Shown here: positions 6,545-11,871 of the stretch, in pieces | Layout of the letters: every line of letters begins with the position of its first letter | Numbering within the stretch: position 1 is the first letter of the stretch | Source: Candidatus Saccharibacteria bacterium UBA6575 | GTDB lineage: Bacteria; Patescibacteriota; Saccharimonadia; Saccharimonadales; Saccharimonadaceae | Reading direction: 5' to 3' | Assembly: GCA_002434005.1 (NCBI GenBank) | Contig: DJJF01000043.1 | Coordinates: 1,226-13,096 of the forward strand | Length of the DNA stretch: 11,871 bases | Translations under genes and position numbers: made by a program | The notes under the pieces: generated by a model | Seen by the model: only the letters and a program-made list of their open reading frames with translations | Told to the model about the DNA's origin: nothing | Databases searched by the model: none

Positions 6545-7648
6545 CATTTCTTTGAGCCGTCCGGCAATCACCGCAACTGAAAGTTCATTTTCATATAGTG
6601 ACTTCCCAGCCGTTCCAATTTTATCCAACTCTGTAGGGTGATCAATTGCCCAGCGGATTGCATCAACAAGTGCGTCACTATCGGCCTGCGGAATAAGGAG
6701 CGCATCTTTCTTATCAGTAAAAATGTGGCTCTCCTCGTTTATACCAATAATAGTCGGTTTCCCCATCGCTAAATATTGATATGCCTTACCCGTTATTACA
6801 TACCGCGCTTGGAATGTGTTACCGAACGGTCCCGCCAAACACAGGTCTGCTTGTTCGATCAGCTTTGGTAGCTGGTCGAATTCCACCCATGCTTTATAGT
6901 CGATATTTGCACCATTCCCTACCGCATACGCTACGTCGTGAGCAACTTTGGCATTACCACCGATTACTACGAACTTTACGTTGTCATGATTCATTTTCAC
7001 AGCTGCATCAATCACATATTGCAGACCATGCAGTGGGAGCATACTGCCATAATAGATCACTGTGAATACATCATTCTCTACCCGCTCGCCCTGCTTCTCA
7101 ATTACTGACTCGTCAGCACCAACTGGAACATCTAAAAAAATGCTCCTGCGTGCACCTGTAAGTTCTGCAGATATATCGGCATGTGAATTGGTATCAGTGA
7201 GCACGATACCTGTCGACTGGACCATTCGGCGATATATCCACTTGAATAGTCGCGAAGCCACCACGGCTACAATAATGCGGCTCATCATAGCCACTAATGT
7301 TCTATACAGAGCGGCTGAGGTTTGTTTCGCTTCGACTTGGCGTTTTTCTTTTACTACCCATTCAATTGGATTAATAAACTCATCGTACGCCAACGGCTTG
7401 CCTAGCGTAAGTAATCTAACAGGTAGTAGCATTTCGTACCCGCGAAAAGCCAACAAGTACGCATCGGGGCGCTGATTAATTCTTGCTCGTAATATTTTTA
7501 AAAAAACTTCGGGATAACGCAGTAGACCGATACGCCGATTTCTTATATCAATCACCTCAACTGCATCGATACACCTTAAAGCAGCCAATAAGGATTTAGT
7601 CCGAATATAGTTCGGTTGATTGTAGCACGTGATAACTGCAAGCCTCAT
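6497..7648 (-). CDS. GT-B fold glycosyltransferase (GT4-like)
   Basis: The 383-residue product has a GT-B layout. The N-terminal Rossmann half begins RLAVITCYNQPNYIRTK, with a hydrophobic stretch around 113-140 that may attach it to the membrane. The C-terminal half carries TVIYYGSMLPLHGLQYVIDA (about 196-215), the interdomain and donor-domain start, and KAYQYLAMGKPTII (about 288-301), equivalent to the C-terminal E-x7-E region of GT4 enzymes. The first Glu is not obvious, since the segment reads FGNTFQARYVITGK. It is the last gene of the minus-strand trio, 9 bp after the DUF2304 stop. Start is ATG (7648-7646). A GTG one codon earlier is equally in frame. No Shine-Dalgarno sequence is visible, and the start lies within a small inverted repeat. 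Donor and acceptor are unknown. The tail overlaps the flippase-like gene on the other strand. Confidence 0.8.
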   Translation of the reverse strand: MRLAVITCYNQPNYIRTKSLLAALRCIDAVEVIDIRNRRIGLLRYPEVFLKILRARINQRPDAYLLAFRGYEMLLPVRLLTLGKPLAYDEFINPIEWVVKEKRQVEAKQTSAALYRTLVAMMSRIIVAVVASRLFKWIYRRMVQSTGIVLTDTNSHADISAELTGARRSIFLDVPVGADESVIEKQGERVENDVFTVIYYGSMLPLHGLQYVIDAAVKMNHDNVKFVVIGGNAKVAHDVAYAVGNGANIDYKAWVEFDQLPKLIEQADLCLAGPFGNTFQARYVITGKAYQYLAMGKPTIIGINEESHIFTDKKDALLIPQADSDALVDAIRWAIDHPTELDKIGTAGKSLYENELSVAVIAGRLKEMLLKLGLTEPATGNQK

Positions 7649-7657
7649 CACTGAGGC
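7642..7657 (-). repeat. Inverted repeat spanning the glycosyltransferase start codon
   Basis: GCCTCA (7642-7647) and TGAGGC (7652-7657) form a perfect 6-bp stem with a 4-base loop. The stem-loop fills the gap between the DUF2304 stop and the glycosyltransferase, and includes its ATG/GTG start. In the mRNA it could partly hide the start codon unless ribosomes arriving from the upstream gene melt it. Length and stability are modest, so chance is possible. Confidence 0.35.
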
Positions 7658-8008
7658 CTATTTCTTGACATTGTATCTATCGTTAGCTTCGAGAATAGCT
7701 ATTTTTCTTGCAAGTCGAAATAACGTATCCCTCTGATCCTGTTGTCGGAGGTAGCCATTCAAGACATAACCAATAAAAGCGATACTAGTGGCATAAAGTA
7801 GCAAATCAGCCCCACGTCCTACCCCAAAAATCTTTGCAAATGTGTTTGTTAACTCAGGAAACAGCACACCGGCAACCATTCCAACAGCAAGCAAGACAAG
7901 GGCAATCTTCTTCCACGCCCTGCCAGAATGGGTGCTCCTACTCCCTAGCGTAACGATAACGATTGATATTGCAACGAGAACAACGACTAACTGAAACAAA
8001 AAAATCAT
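7658..8008 (-). CDS. DUF2304 family small membrane protein
   Basis: The 116-residue protein has three hydrophobic spans (about 2-22, 34-50 and 68-86) and a charged C-terminal tail rich in Q, R, D and L (88-110) that could form a short coiled coil. FGVGRGADLLLY at 61-72 is the characteristic motif of DUF2304. Function is not established. Members are typically encoded immediately beside DPM-type GT2 genes, as here, so a role as membrane partner or anchor of the GT2, which itself has no membrane segments, is a reasonable inference. Its ATG overlaps the GT2 TGA by four bases (ATGA on the minus strand), implying translational coupling and perhaps fixed stoichiometry. Confidence 0.85.
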   Translation of the reverse strand: MIFLFQLVVVLVAISIVIVTLGSRSTHSGRAWKKIALVLLAVGMVAGVLFPELTNTFAKIFGVGRGADLLLYATSIAFIGYVLNGYLRQQDQRDTLFRLARKIAILEANDRYNVKK

Positions 8009-8694
8009 TTCGATACCTTTCTGAGCAGCATATCGAAACCGATATTCACGGCATTGATTAGGGACTGCCCCTTCGCCTTAGAGTAATCCGTGTACTCGAT
8101 CGTGACTGGAATTTCTTTATAGCGATACTTCTGTGACGCGATTATCTCAAGTATTTCTGAGGCATGTGCCATATCTGGCATCGTAATCTGCATCGTCTCC
8201 GCTACGTTGCGATTAAAAGCACGCAGGCCATTATGAGTATCAGTTAGCTTTACGCCTGACGTGAGGTTGCTGAATCCGATTGCCAGTTTGAGTATCCGCT
8301 CCTTATTCTTTTTCATTCCTATGGACGACCCAAGAAAACGCGAGCCTAGGATAATATCAAATTTGTCAGTCTTAAGTTCGGTCAGCATTGCCATAGCATC
8401 TTCCAGCCTATGCTGCCCATCGGCATCGAATGTCACGAAAAACTTGACCGGAAGCTGACGCGCGAATTCGATACCGGTCTGAAGTGCAGCCCCCTGTCCC
8501 ATGTTGATCGGATGCTGTACCAACATTGCCTTTGTTTTTATGATCTCACCGACGGAATCATCCCTACTGCCGTCATCAATGCAAATAATGTACTTGAATC
8601 GTTTCTGAACGTTCTCGAGCACATGGCGTATTACAGAGGCTTCGTTGTACACCGGAATGATTATTGCCACCTCATCATTGACGCTTTTTGTCAT
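8005..8694 (-). CDS. Soluble-type GT2 glycosyltransferase, polyprenyl-phosphate sugar synthase-like
   Basis: This 229-residue GT-A enzyme is the first gene of the minus-strand trio. AIIIPVYNEA (10-19), IDDGSRDDS (39-47), NMGQGAALQTGI (64-75), the metal-binding DADGQH (90-95) and DTHNGLRAF (152-160) are the ordered motifs of bacterial DPM1/DPG-like enzymes that glycosylate polyprenyl phosphate. It stops at about 229 residues with no C-terminal membrane helices, unlike the plus-strand GT2 at 4689-5627. The adjacent DUF2304 protein, overlapping by 4 bp, may supply membrane attachment. ATG at 8694 is chosen over an upstream TTG at 8712, because an extended -10 box (TGCTAGAAT) covers 8703-8711 and would leave the TTG untranscribed. 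No Shine-Dalgarno sequence is seen. The sugar is unknown. Confidence 0.85.
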   Translation of the reverse strand: MTKSVNDEVAIIIPVYNEASVIRHVLENVQKRFKYIICIDDGSRDDSVGEIIKTKAMLVQHPINMGQGAALQTGIEFARQLPVKFFVTFDADGQHRLEDAMAMLTELKTDKFDIILGSRFLGSSIGMKKNKERILKLAIGFSNLTSGVKLTDTHNGLRAFNRNVAETMQITMPDMAHASEILEIIASQKYRYKEIPVTIEYTDYSKAKGQSLINAVNIGFDMLLRKVSK

Positions 8695-8711
8695 ATGAAC
8701 CAATTCTAGCA
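8695..8711 (-). promoter_or_regulatory. Extended -10 promoter of the minus-strand operon
   Basis: Read on the minus strand, TGCTAGAAT (8711 to 8703) is an extended -10 element. Eight bases separate it from the ATG at 8694, predicting a leader of only about 2 nt. No good -35 box is evident. It lies back to back with the plus-strand promoter at 8744-8752, in the 71-bp gap between the divergent genes. Predicted by eye. Confidence 0.45.
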
Positions 8712-8743
8712 AGTCTAGTACGGAAGCAAAAGCCTGACGACTC

Positions 8744-8752
8744 TGCTATCAT
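8744..8752 (+). promoter_or_regulatory. Extended -10 promoter of the third GT2 gene
   Basis: TGCTATCAT (TGn at 8744-8746, hexamer TATCAT at 8747-8752) is an extended -10 element, 13 nt before the ATG at 8766. The expected start site near 8759 would leave a leader of about 7 nt, too short for a Shine-Dalgarno site, and none is seen. It faces away from the minus-strand promoter about 33 bp to the left. Predicted by eye, with no clear -35 box. Confidence 0.45.
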
Positions 8753-8765
8753 TGGACTCATTAAT

Positions 8766-9581
8766 ATGGGTACGCAGCGCAAAAATAGGAGACTTGAGAA
8801 AACCGCAAGAATGCTAGTAGTGCTCCCTACTCTTGGTGAGCGAACGGATCTACTACGCAAGACTCTCGATTCGATTAAAATGCAATCTCCGGTAATGTAC
8901 GACGTCGTTATGATTTATCCACTCAAAAGTACGGATACCGCTGCACTGGCAAAAGAGTACGGCGCCATTAGTGTCGACGACCCCGGGGGTATTTCCGCAG
9001 CCGTCAATGCAGGTATAGCACAAGCAAAACGGAGTCATGATTACGTCACATGGATCGGCGATGATGATATTGTCACCGAAAATTCGTTCAGTGTCGCAAT
9101 GAAACTCCTCGATCAAGCGCCGAAGGCAGTCGTCGCATTCGGATATTGTGACTACATCGATAGCGAGGGTAATAAATTATTTACAAGCCGAGCCGGTAAT
9201 TTGGCACCGTGGCTGATGACCTGGGGGCCAAACCTGGTACCGTGTCCAGGTGCAGTTTTCAGGCTAAGCGCCATACGTTCAGTCGGAGCATTTGATGAAA
9301 CCAACAAATACTCAATGGACCTTGACATGTTCCTCCGACTTAGAAAGATCGGTAAATTCATAAACACTAAACGCGTTCAGGCTGCCTTCCGTTGGCATCC
9401 AACCTCTACAACTGTTGCTAACCGTGCAAAAGTTGTCAAAGAAACAGAAGCAGTTAAACGCAAACATCTGCCAAAATTCTTGCGTCCATTCACGCCACTA
9501 TGGAACTATCCGGTAAGAGTTGCGACTACGTTCGCAGCCCGTCGTGTTAACCATATAGCCGAGCGTTCACTAGAGGGGTGA
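8766..9581 (+). CDS. GT2 glycosyltransferase (rhamnosyl/galactosyl-transferase-like)
   Basis: This 271-residue GT-A enzyme transfers a sugar from a nucleotide donor to a growing glycan. LVVLPTLGERTDLLRKTLDSI (17-37) is the N-terminal GT2 motif. PGGISAAVNAGI at 73-84 and WIGDDD at 97-101 form the donor and metal site, with the Asp cluster at 99-101 as the D-x-D equivalent. GAVFRLSAIRSVGAFDE (162-178) and MDLDMFLRL (184-192, likely catalytic acidic residues) are typical of processive or repeat-unit GT2 enzymes. The basic tail (KVVKETEAVKRK onward) may bind the membrane surface. It is a single gene, divergent from the minus-strand operon and followed by the gmd promoter region. ATG 8766 is preferred. 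ATG 8811 would give a shorter start at MLVVLPTLGE and cannot be excluded. Extending further upstream would cross the promoter. The substrate is not identifiable. Confidence 0.8.
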   Translation: MGTQRKNRRLEKTARMLVVLPTLGERTDLLRKTLDSIKMQSPVMYDVVMIYPLKSTDTAALAKEYGAISVDDPGGISAAVNAGIAQAKRSHDYVTWIGDDDIVTENSFSVAMKLLDQAPKAVVAFGYCDYIDSEGNKLFTSRAGNLAPWLMTWGPNLVPCPGAVFRLSAIRSVGAFDETNKYSMDLDMFLRLRKIGKFINTKRVQAAFRWHPTSTTVANRAKVVKETEAVKRKHLPKFLRPFTPLWNYPVRVATTFAARRVNHIAERSLEG

Positions 9582-9592
9582 GATGGCCAACC

Positions 9593-9640
9593 TTGCGAGA
9601 ATAGTTTATTATTGAAGTATTCTGTACAAAAAGCGAGGGG
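9593..9640 (+). promoter_or_regulatory. gmd: Probable promoter and Shine-Dalgarno site of gmd
   Basis: The 69-bp gap before gmd holds a possible -10 box TATTCT (9618-9623), with a weak TTGCGA (9593-9598) at a rather long 19-bp spacing. A purine-rich GAGGGG (9635-9640) lies 10 nt before the ATG. Unlike rfbB and the first GT2, this gene appears to have a normal leader of about 20 nt with a ribosome binding site. The promoter call is tentative; the binding site is firmer. Confidence 0.4.
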
Positions 9641-9650
9641 ACTATAGCGC

Positions 9651-10703
9651 ATGAAGAAAGCTCTTATTACGGGCATCACTGGCCAAGATGGCTCATATCT
9701 AACTGAACTACTGCTTGAAAAAGGATATGAGGTCCATGGAATTGTTAGACGATCATCTACGTTCAATACAAGTCGAATCGACCATCTCTTTCAGGACTTC
9801 CACGAGGACAACGCTCGACTATTCCTGCACTTTGGGGACATGTCTGATGCCAGTAATATATCCAGACTGATCGAAAAGATCCAGCCAGATGAAATCTATC
9901 ACCTTGCAGCACAAAGTCATGTGCGAGTGAGCTTCGACATGCCTGAGTACACCGGTGACGTGACCGCTATGGGTACACTTCGTATTCTTGACGCGATCCG
10001 AGAGTCAGGAGTCAAAACGAAGTTCTATCAAGCATCGTCGTCGGAGATGTTTGGTTTAGTGCAGCATGTACCACAAACTGAGGAAACACCTTTTTATCCG
10101 CGCTCTCCGTATGGTGTTGCTAAAGTATACGGTTATTGGATTACGAAAAATTACCGCGAGAGTTATGACTTATTCGCATGCAACGGCATCTTATTCAATC
10201 ATGAGTCGCCACGTCGCGGTGAAACTTTTGTCACAAGAAAAGTAACCCGTGGACTTGCTCGCATCAAGCTTGGGTTGGACGAAGCCCTTTATATGGGCAA
10301 TCTGGATGCCAAGCGAGATTGGGGATATGCGAAGGATTATGTCGAAGGAATGTGGAGAATGCTTCAGCAGGAAAAACCCGACGACTACGTATTAGCCACC
10401 AATGAAACTCATACAGTACGTGAATTTATCGAAATCGCTTCAGACAGGCTTGGGTTTAAGCTCGAGTGGCGCGGCGAAGGAGTTAAAGAAGAAGGAGTTG
10501 ATACTAATACAGGAAATGTCATTATCAAGATTGACCCGCGCTACTTCCGACCAGCGGAGGTCGATCTGCTGATCGGTGATCCTGCTAAAGCAAAGAAAAT
10601 CATGGGCTGGGAGCCCAAGGTAAAATTCAAGGAACTCGTAGAGATTATGGTGGATGCAGACCTTGAATCAGAGTCTTCAAGAAAAGGCGAATCAAATGCT
10701 TAA
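9651..10703 (+). CDS. gmd: GDP-mannose 4,6-dehydratase
   Basis: The 350-residue product (family 340-375) converts GDP-D-mannose to GDP-4-keto-6-deoxy-D-mannose with bound NADP(H). This is the branch point for GDP-fucose, GDP-rhamnose, GDP-perosamine and GDP-colitose. GITGQDGSYL (8-17) is the GMD version of the Rossmann loop. RRSSTFNTSRIDHL (33-46) is the GMD cofactor and substrate loop. QASSSEMFG (127-135) carries the catalytic Ser/Thr and Glu (S130 in place of the usual Thr, E132). Y154-x3-K158 is in SPYGVAK, and NGILFNHESPRRGETFVTRK is a family signature. The start has a GAGGGG site and the exact family N-terminus. Its 3' end overlaps the next gene by 8 bp, so Gmd and the ColD-like enzyme are very likely made together and act in sequence. 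No fcl/GDP-fucose synthase follows inside the window. Confidence 0.96.
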   Translation: MKKALITGITGQDGSYLTELLLEKGYEVHGIVRRSSTFNTSRIDHLFQDFHEDNARLFLHFGDMSDASNISRLIEKIQPDEIYHLAAQSHVRVSFDMPEYTGDVTAMGTLRILDAIRESGVKTKFYQASSSEMFGLVQHVPQTEETPFYPRSPYGVAKVYGYWITKNYRESYDLFACNGILFNHESPRRGETFVTRKVTRGLARIKLGLDEALYMGNLDAKRDWGYAKDYVEGMWRMLQQEKPDDYVLATNETHTVREFIEIASDRLGFKLEWRGEGVKEEGVDTNTGNVIIKIDPRYFRPAEVDLLIGDPAKAKKIMGWEPKVKFKELVEIMVDADLESESSRKGESNA

Positions 10704-11859
10704 GCTGATAAAATCAAGTTTCTATAATGAAAAAGAAACCAAGCAGGCGCTAGCCGATTTCATTCTCAACGAGGAAATCCTTAGTATGAATAAGGAGTGC
10801 GCTAGATTTGAGGCATCATTCGCAGCCAAACAGGGACGTAAGCATGCCGTGTACGTTTCGAATGGTAGCGTCGCCGACTTCTTGCTCGTTCAGTCCCTGA
10901 TGAATCAAGGCGTTTTTAAAAAAGGCGACAAAATCGGGTTCTCGGCACTCACCTGGCCTACCAATGTCATGCCGCTCATTCAATTGGGTCTTATCCCTGT
11001 CGCGATCGACTGTGAACTTGATACGTTGAACGTCTCACCCCAAAAGCTAAGCGAATACATATCAGATCTGAAAGGATTGTTCCTGACCAATGTATTAGGA
11101 TTCTCAGATGACATTAGCGGTATCCGGGCGCTCTGTGAGCAATACGGCGTCGTTCTTATAGAAGACAACTGTGAGTCCCTTGGGTCAAAAGTCGGCGACA
11201 CATTACTTGGAAACTTCAGCCTCGCTGCAACGTTCTCATTCTTCGTAGGCCATCACATGTCCACTATCGAAGGAGGGATGATTGTTACCGATGACGACGA
11301 ACTACACGAATACCTCGTAATGGGGCGTGCTCACGGCTGGGACCGGAATCTTTCGCCAGACGCTCAGCAACGGCTTCGTTCAGGCGCCAAAGTAGACGAC
11401 TTCTACGCTAAATACACGTTCTACGATATCGCTTCCAATTTCAGGCCAACCGAGATAAATGGATTTATAGGCAACACACAGATGCCTTACTGGGATGAAA
11501 TTGTAGGTAAGCGAGCCGACAACTTCAGGAAGTATAGTGAAGCTATGAGCGCCAATCAGGACTTCTACCAATACGATCTTTCACACATGGAAATTGTTTC
11601 AAATTTCTCGATGCCAATTATCTGTAAAACACCTGAACTCGCCACCCTATACAGGCAACGCTTTGCCGATGCAGGAGTTGAGATCAGACCAGTAATTGCA
11701 GGTAATATGACGAAACAACCATTTTACCAAAAATACGTGGATGATAGGGAGGCACGACCGAATTCTGACCTCGTACATGCAAACGGTTTCTACTTCGGCA
11801 ACAATCCGGAGCTGACCGATGAAGAAATCGCGCTACTTTGTGGATTACTCGGTAAATAG
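10696..11859 (+). CDS. colD: DegT-fold PLP/PMP enzyme, probable GDP-4-keto-6-deoxymannose 3-dehydratase (ColD-like)
   Basis: The 387-residue product (E. coli ColD is about 388) belongs to the DegT/DnrJ/EryC1/StrS fold. VYVSNGSVADFLL (52-64) is the phosphate-binding N-terminal segment, and LIEDNCESLGS (154-164) gives D157, which contacts the PLP ring nitrogen. In place of the Schiff-base lysine it has SFFVGHHMSTIEGGM, with H186-H187. A His at this place is the known hallmark of ColD, which uses pyridoxamine phosphate to remove the C3 hydroxyl of GDP-4-keto-6-deoxymannose instead of transaminating it. RAHGWDRNL (211-219) and FRPTEINGFIG (249-259) also fit. No four-Cys iron-sulphur motif as in the CDP-hexose E1 enzymes is seen. 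ATG 10696, overlapping gmd by 8 bp, gives the family's normal start; ATG 10654 would add 14 unlikely residues. The substrate is inferred from the gmd neighbour. A ColC-type reductase is not in the window. Confidence 0.8.
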   Translation: MLKLIKSSFYNEKETKQALADFILNEEILSMNKECARFEASFAAKQGRKHAVYVSNGSVADFLLVQSLMNQGVFKKGDKIGFSALTWPTNVMPLIQLGLIPVAIDCELDTLNVSPQKLSEYISDLKGLFLTNVLGFSDDISGIRALCEQYGVVLIEDNCESLGSKVGDTLLGNFSLAATFSFFVGHHMSTIEGGMIVTDDDELHEYLVMGRAHGWDRNLSPDAQQRLRSGAKVDDFYAKYTFYDIASNFRPTEINGFIGNTQMPYWDEIVGKRADNFRKYSEAMSANQDFYQYDLSHMEIVSNFSMPIICKTPELATLYRQRFADAGVEIRPVIAGNMTKQPFYQKYVDDREARPNSDLVHANGFYFGNNPELTDEEIALLCGLLGK

Positions 11860-11871
11860 CACGATGCAGAC

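Noticed and set aside
7062..7475. Long open frames on the plus strand opposite the GT-B gene (and similar antisense frames elsewhere)
   Set aside because: They are shadow frames of well-supported genes, with no recognisable domains, promoters or ribosome sites.
8695..8712. TTG start at 8712 for the minus-strand GT2
   Set aside because: The TGCTAGAAT promoter element covers these codons. ATG 8694 gives a normal GT2 start.
8688..8765. Longer N-terminus for the third GT2 beginning at 8688
   Set aside because: It would overlap the divergent gene and its promoter, and the added residues resemble no GT2 sequence. An extended -10 box lies inside it.
9583..9615. Ten-codon ORF (MANLARIVYY) just after the third GT2 stop, behind a GAGGGG
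   Set aside because: Too short to support, no known match, and the purine run is simply the end of the GT2 gene. Could be a leader peptide, but nothing else suggests it.
10654..10695. Upstream ATG for the ColD-like gene
   Set aside because: It would deepen the gmd overlap to 50 bp and add 14 residues not typical of the family. ATG 10696 gives the usual length.
1..11871. Search by eye for CRISPR repeats, insertion sequences, tRNA genes, attachment sites and riboswitches
   Set aside because: No direct repeat series, transposase, cloverleaf or long structured leader was seen. The longest gap is about 78 bp.

Overview
This window is a dense, gene-to-gene cell-surface polysaccharide locus. Every long ORF I accept is a nucleotide-sugar biosynthesis enzyme, a glycosyltransferase, or a small membrane protein that usually accompanies them. 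I saw no mobile elements, tRNA/rRNA genes, CRISPR arrays or large repeats, and no gap above about 80 bp.

Organism (inference, modest confidence). TGA works as a stop codon in several genes (rfbD, both DPM-type GT2 genes, the third GT2), so code 25 (TGA = Gly) is excluded. Base composition is intermediate. The genes are short and tightly packed. RfbB and RmlC carry sequence signatures of the kind found in Gram-positive bacteria (AESHNDNSL in RfbB; RGLHAEPW in RmlC). Several genes have a -10 box almost abutting the start codon and no Shine-Dalgarno sequence. Together these would fit a Saccharibacteria/Patescibacteria-like or actinobacterial-type genome. No phylogenetic marker gene is present to settle it.

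Layout. (1) 1-1283, plus strand: the C-terminal end of a GT4 glycosyltransferase, then galE (UDP-glucose 4-epimerase). (2) 1362-4647, plus strand: a complete dTDP-L-rhamnose operon in the order rfbB-rfbC-rfbD-rfbA, with gaps or overlaps of only a few bases and a leaderless-type promoter in front. (3) 4689-6544, plus strand: a DPM1-like membrane GT2 coupled to a flippase-like/LPG-synthase-TM-type integral membrane protein, behind a second leaderless-type promoter with the same spacing. (4) 6497-8694, minus strand: a three-gene operon (DPM-like GT2, DUF2304 membrane protein, GT-B glycosyltransferase) whose last gene overlaps the flippase-like gene tail to tail by 48 bp. (5) 8766-9581, plus strand: a third GT2, divergent from the minus-strand operon. 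(6) 9651-11859, plus strand: gmd (GDP-mannose 4,6-dehydratase), overlapping by 8 bp a DegT-fold enzyme in which the PLP-anchoring lysine is replaced by a His-His pair, as in GDP-4-keto-6-deoxymannose 3-dehydratase (ColD).

How the genes work together. The window supplies UDP-galactose (GalE), dTDP-L-rhamnose (RfbA/B/C/D) and, by inference, a GDP-3,6-dideoxyhexose intermediate on the way to GDP-colitose (Gmd plus the ColD-like enzyme). Five glycosyltransferases would use such donors. Two of them look like polyprenyl-phosphate sugar synthases paired with small or multi-pass membrane proteins, suggesting lipid-linked sugars used at the outer face of the membrane. The most notable observations are the probable 3,6-dideoxysugar branch and the repeated -10 box placed 6 nt before a start codon.
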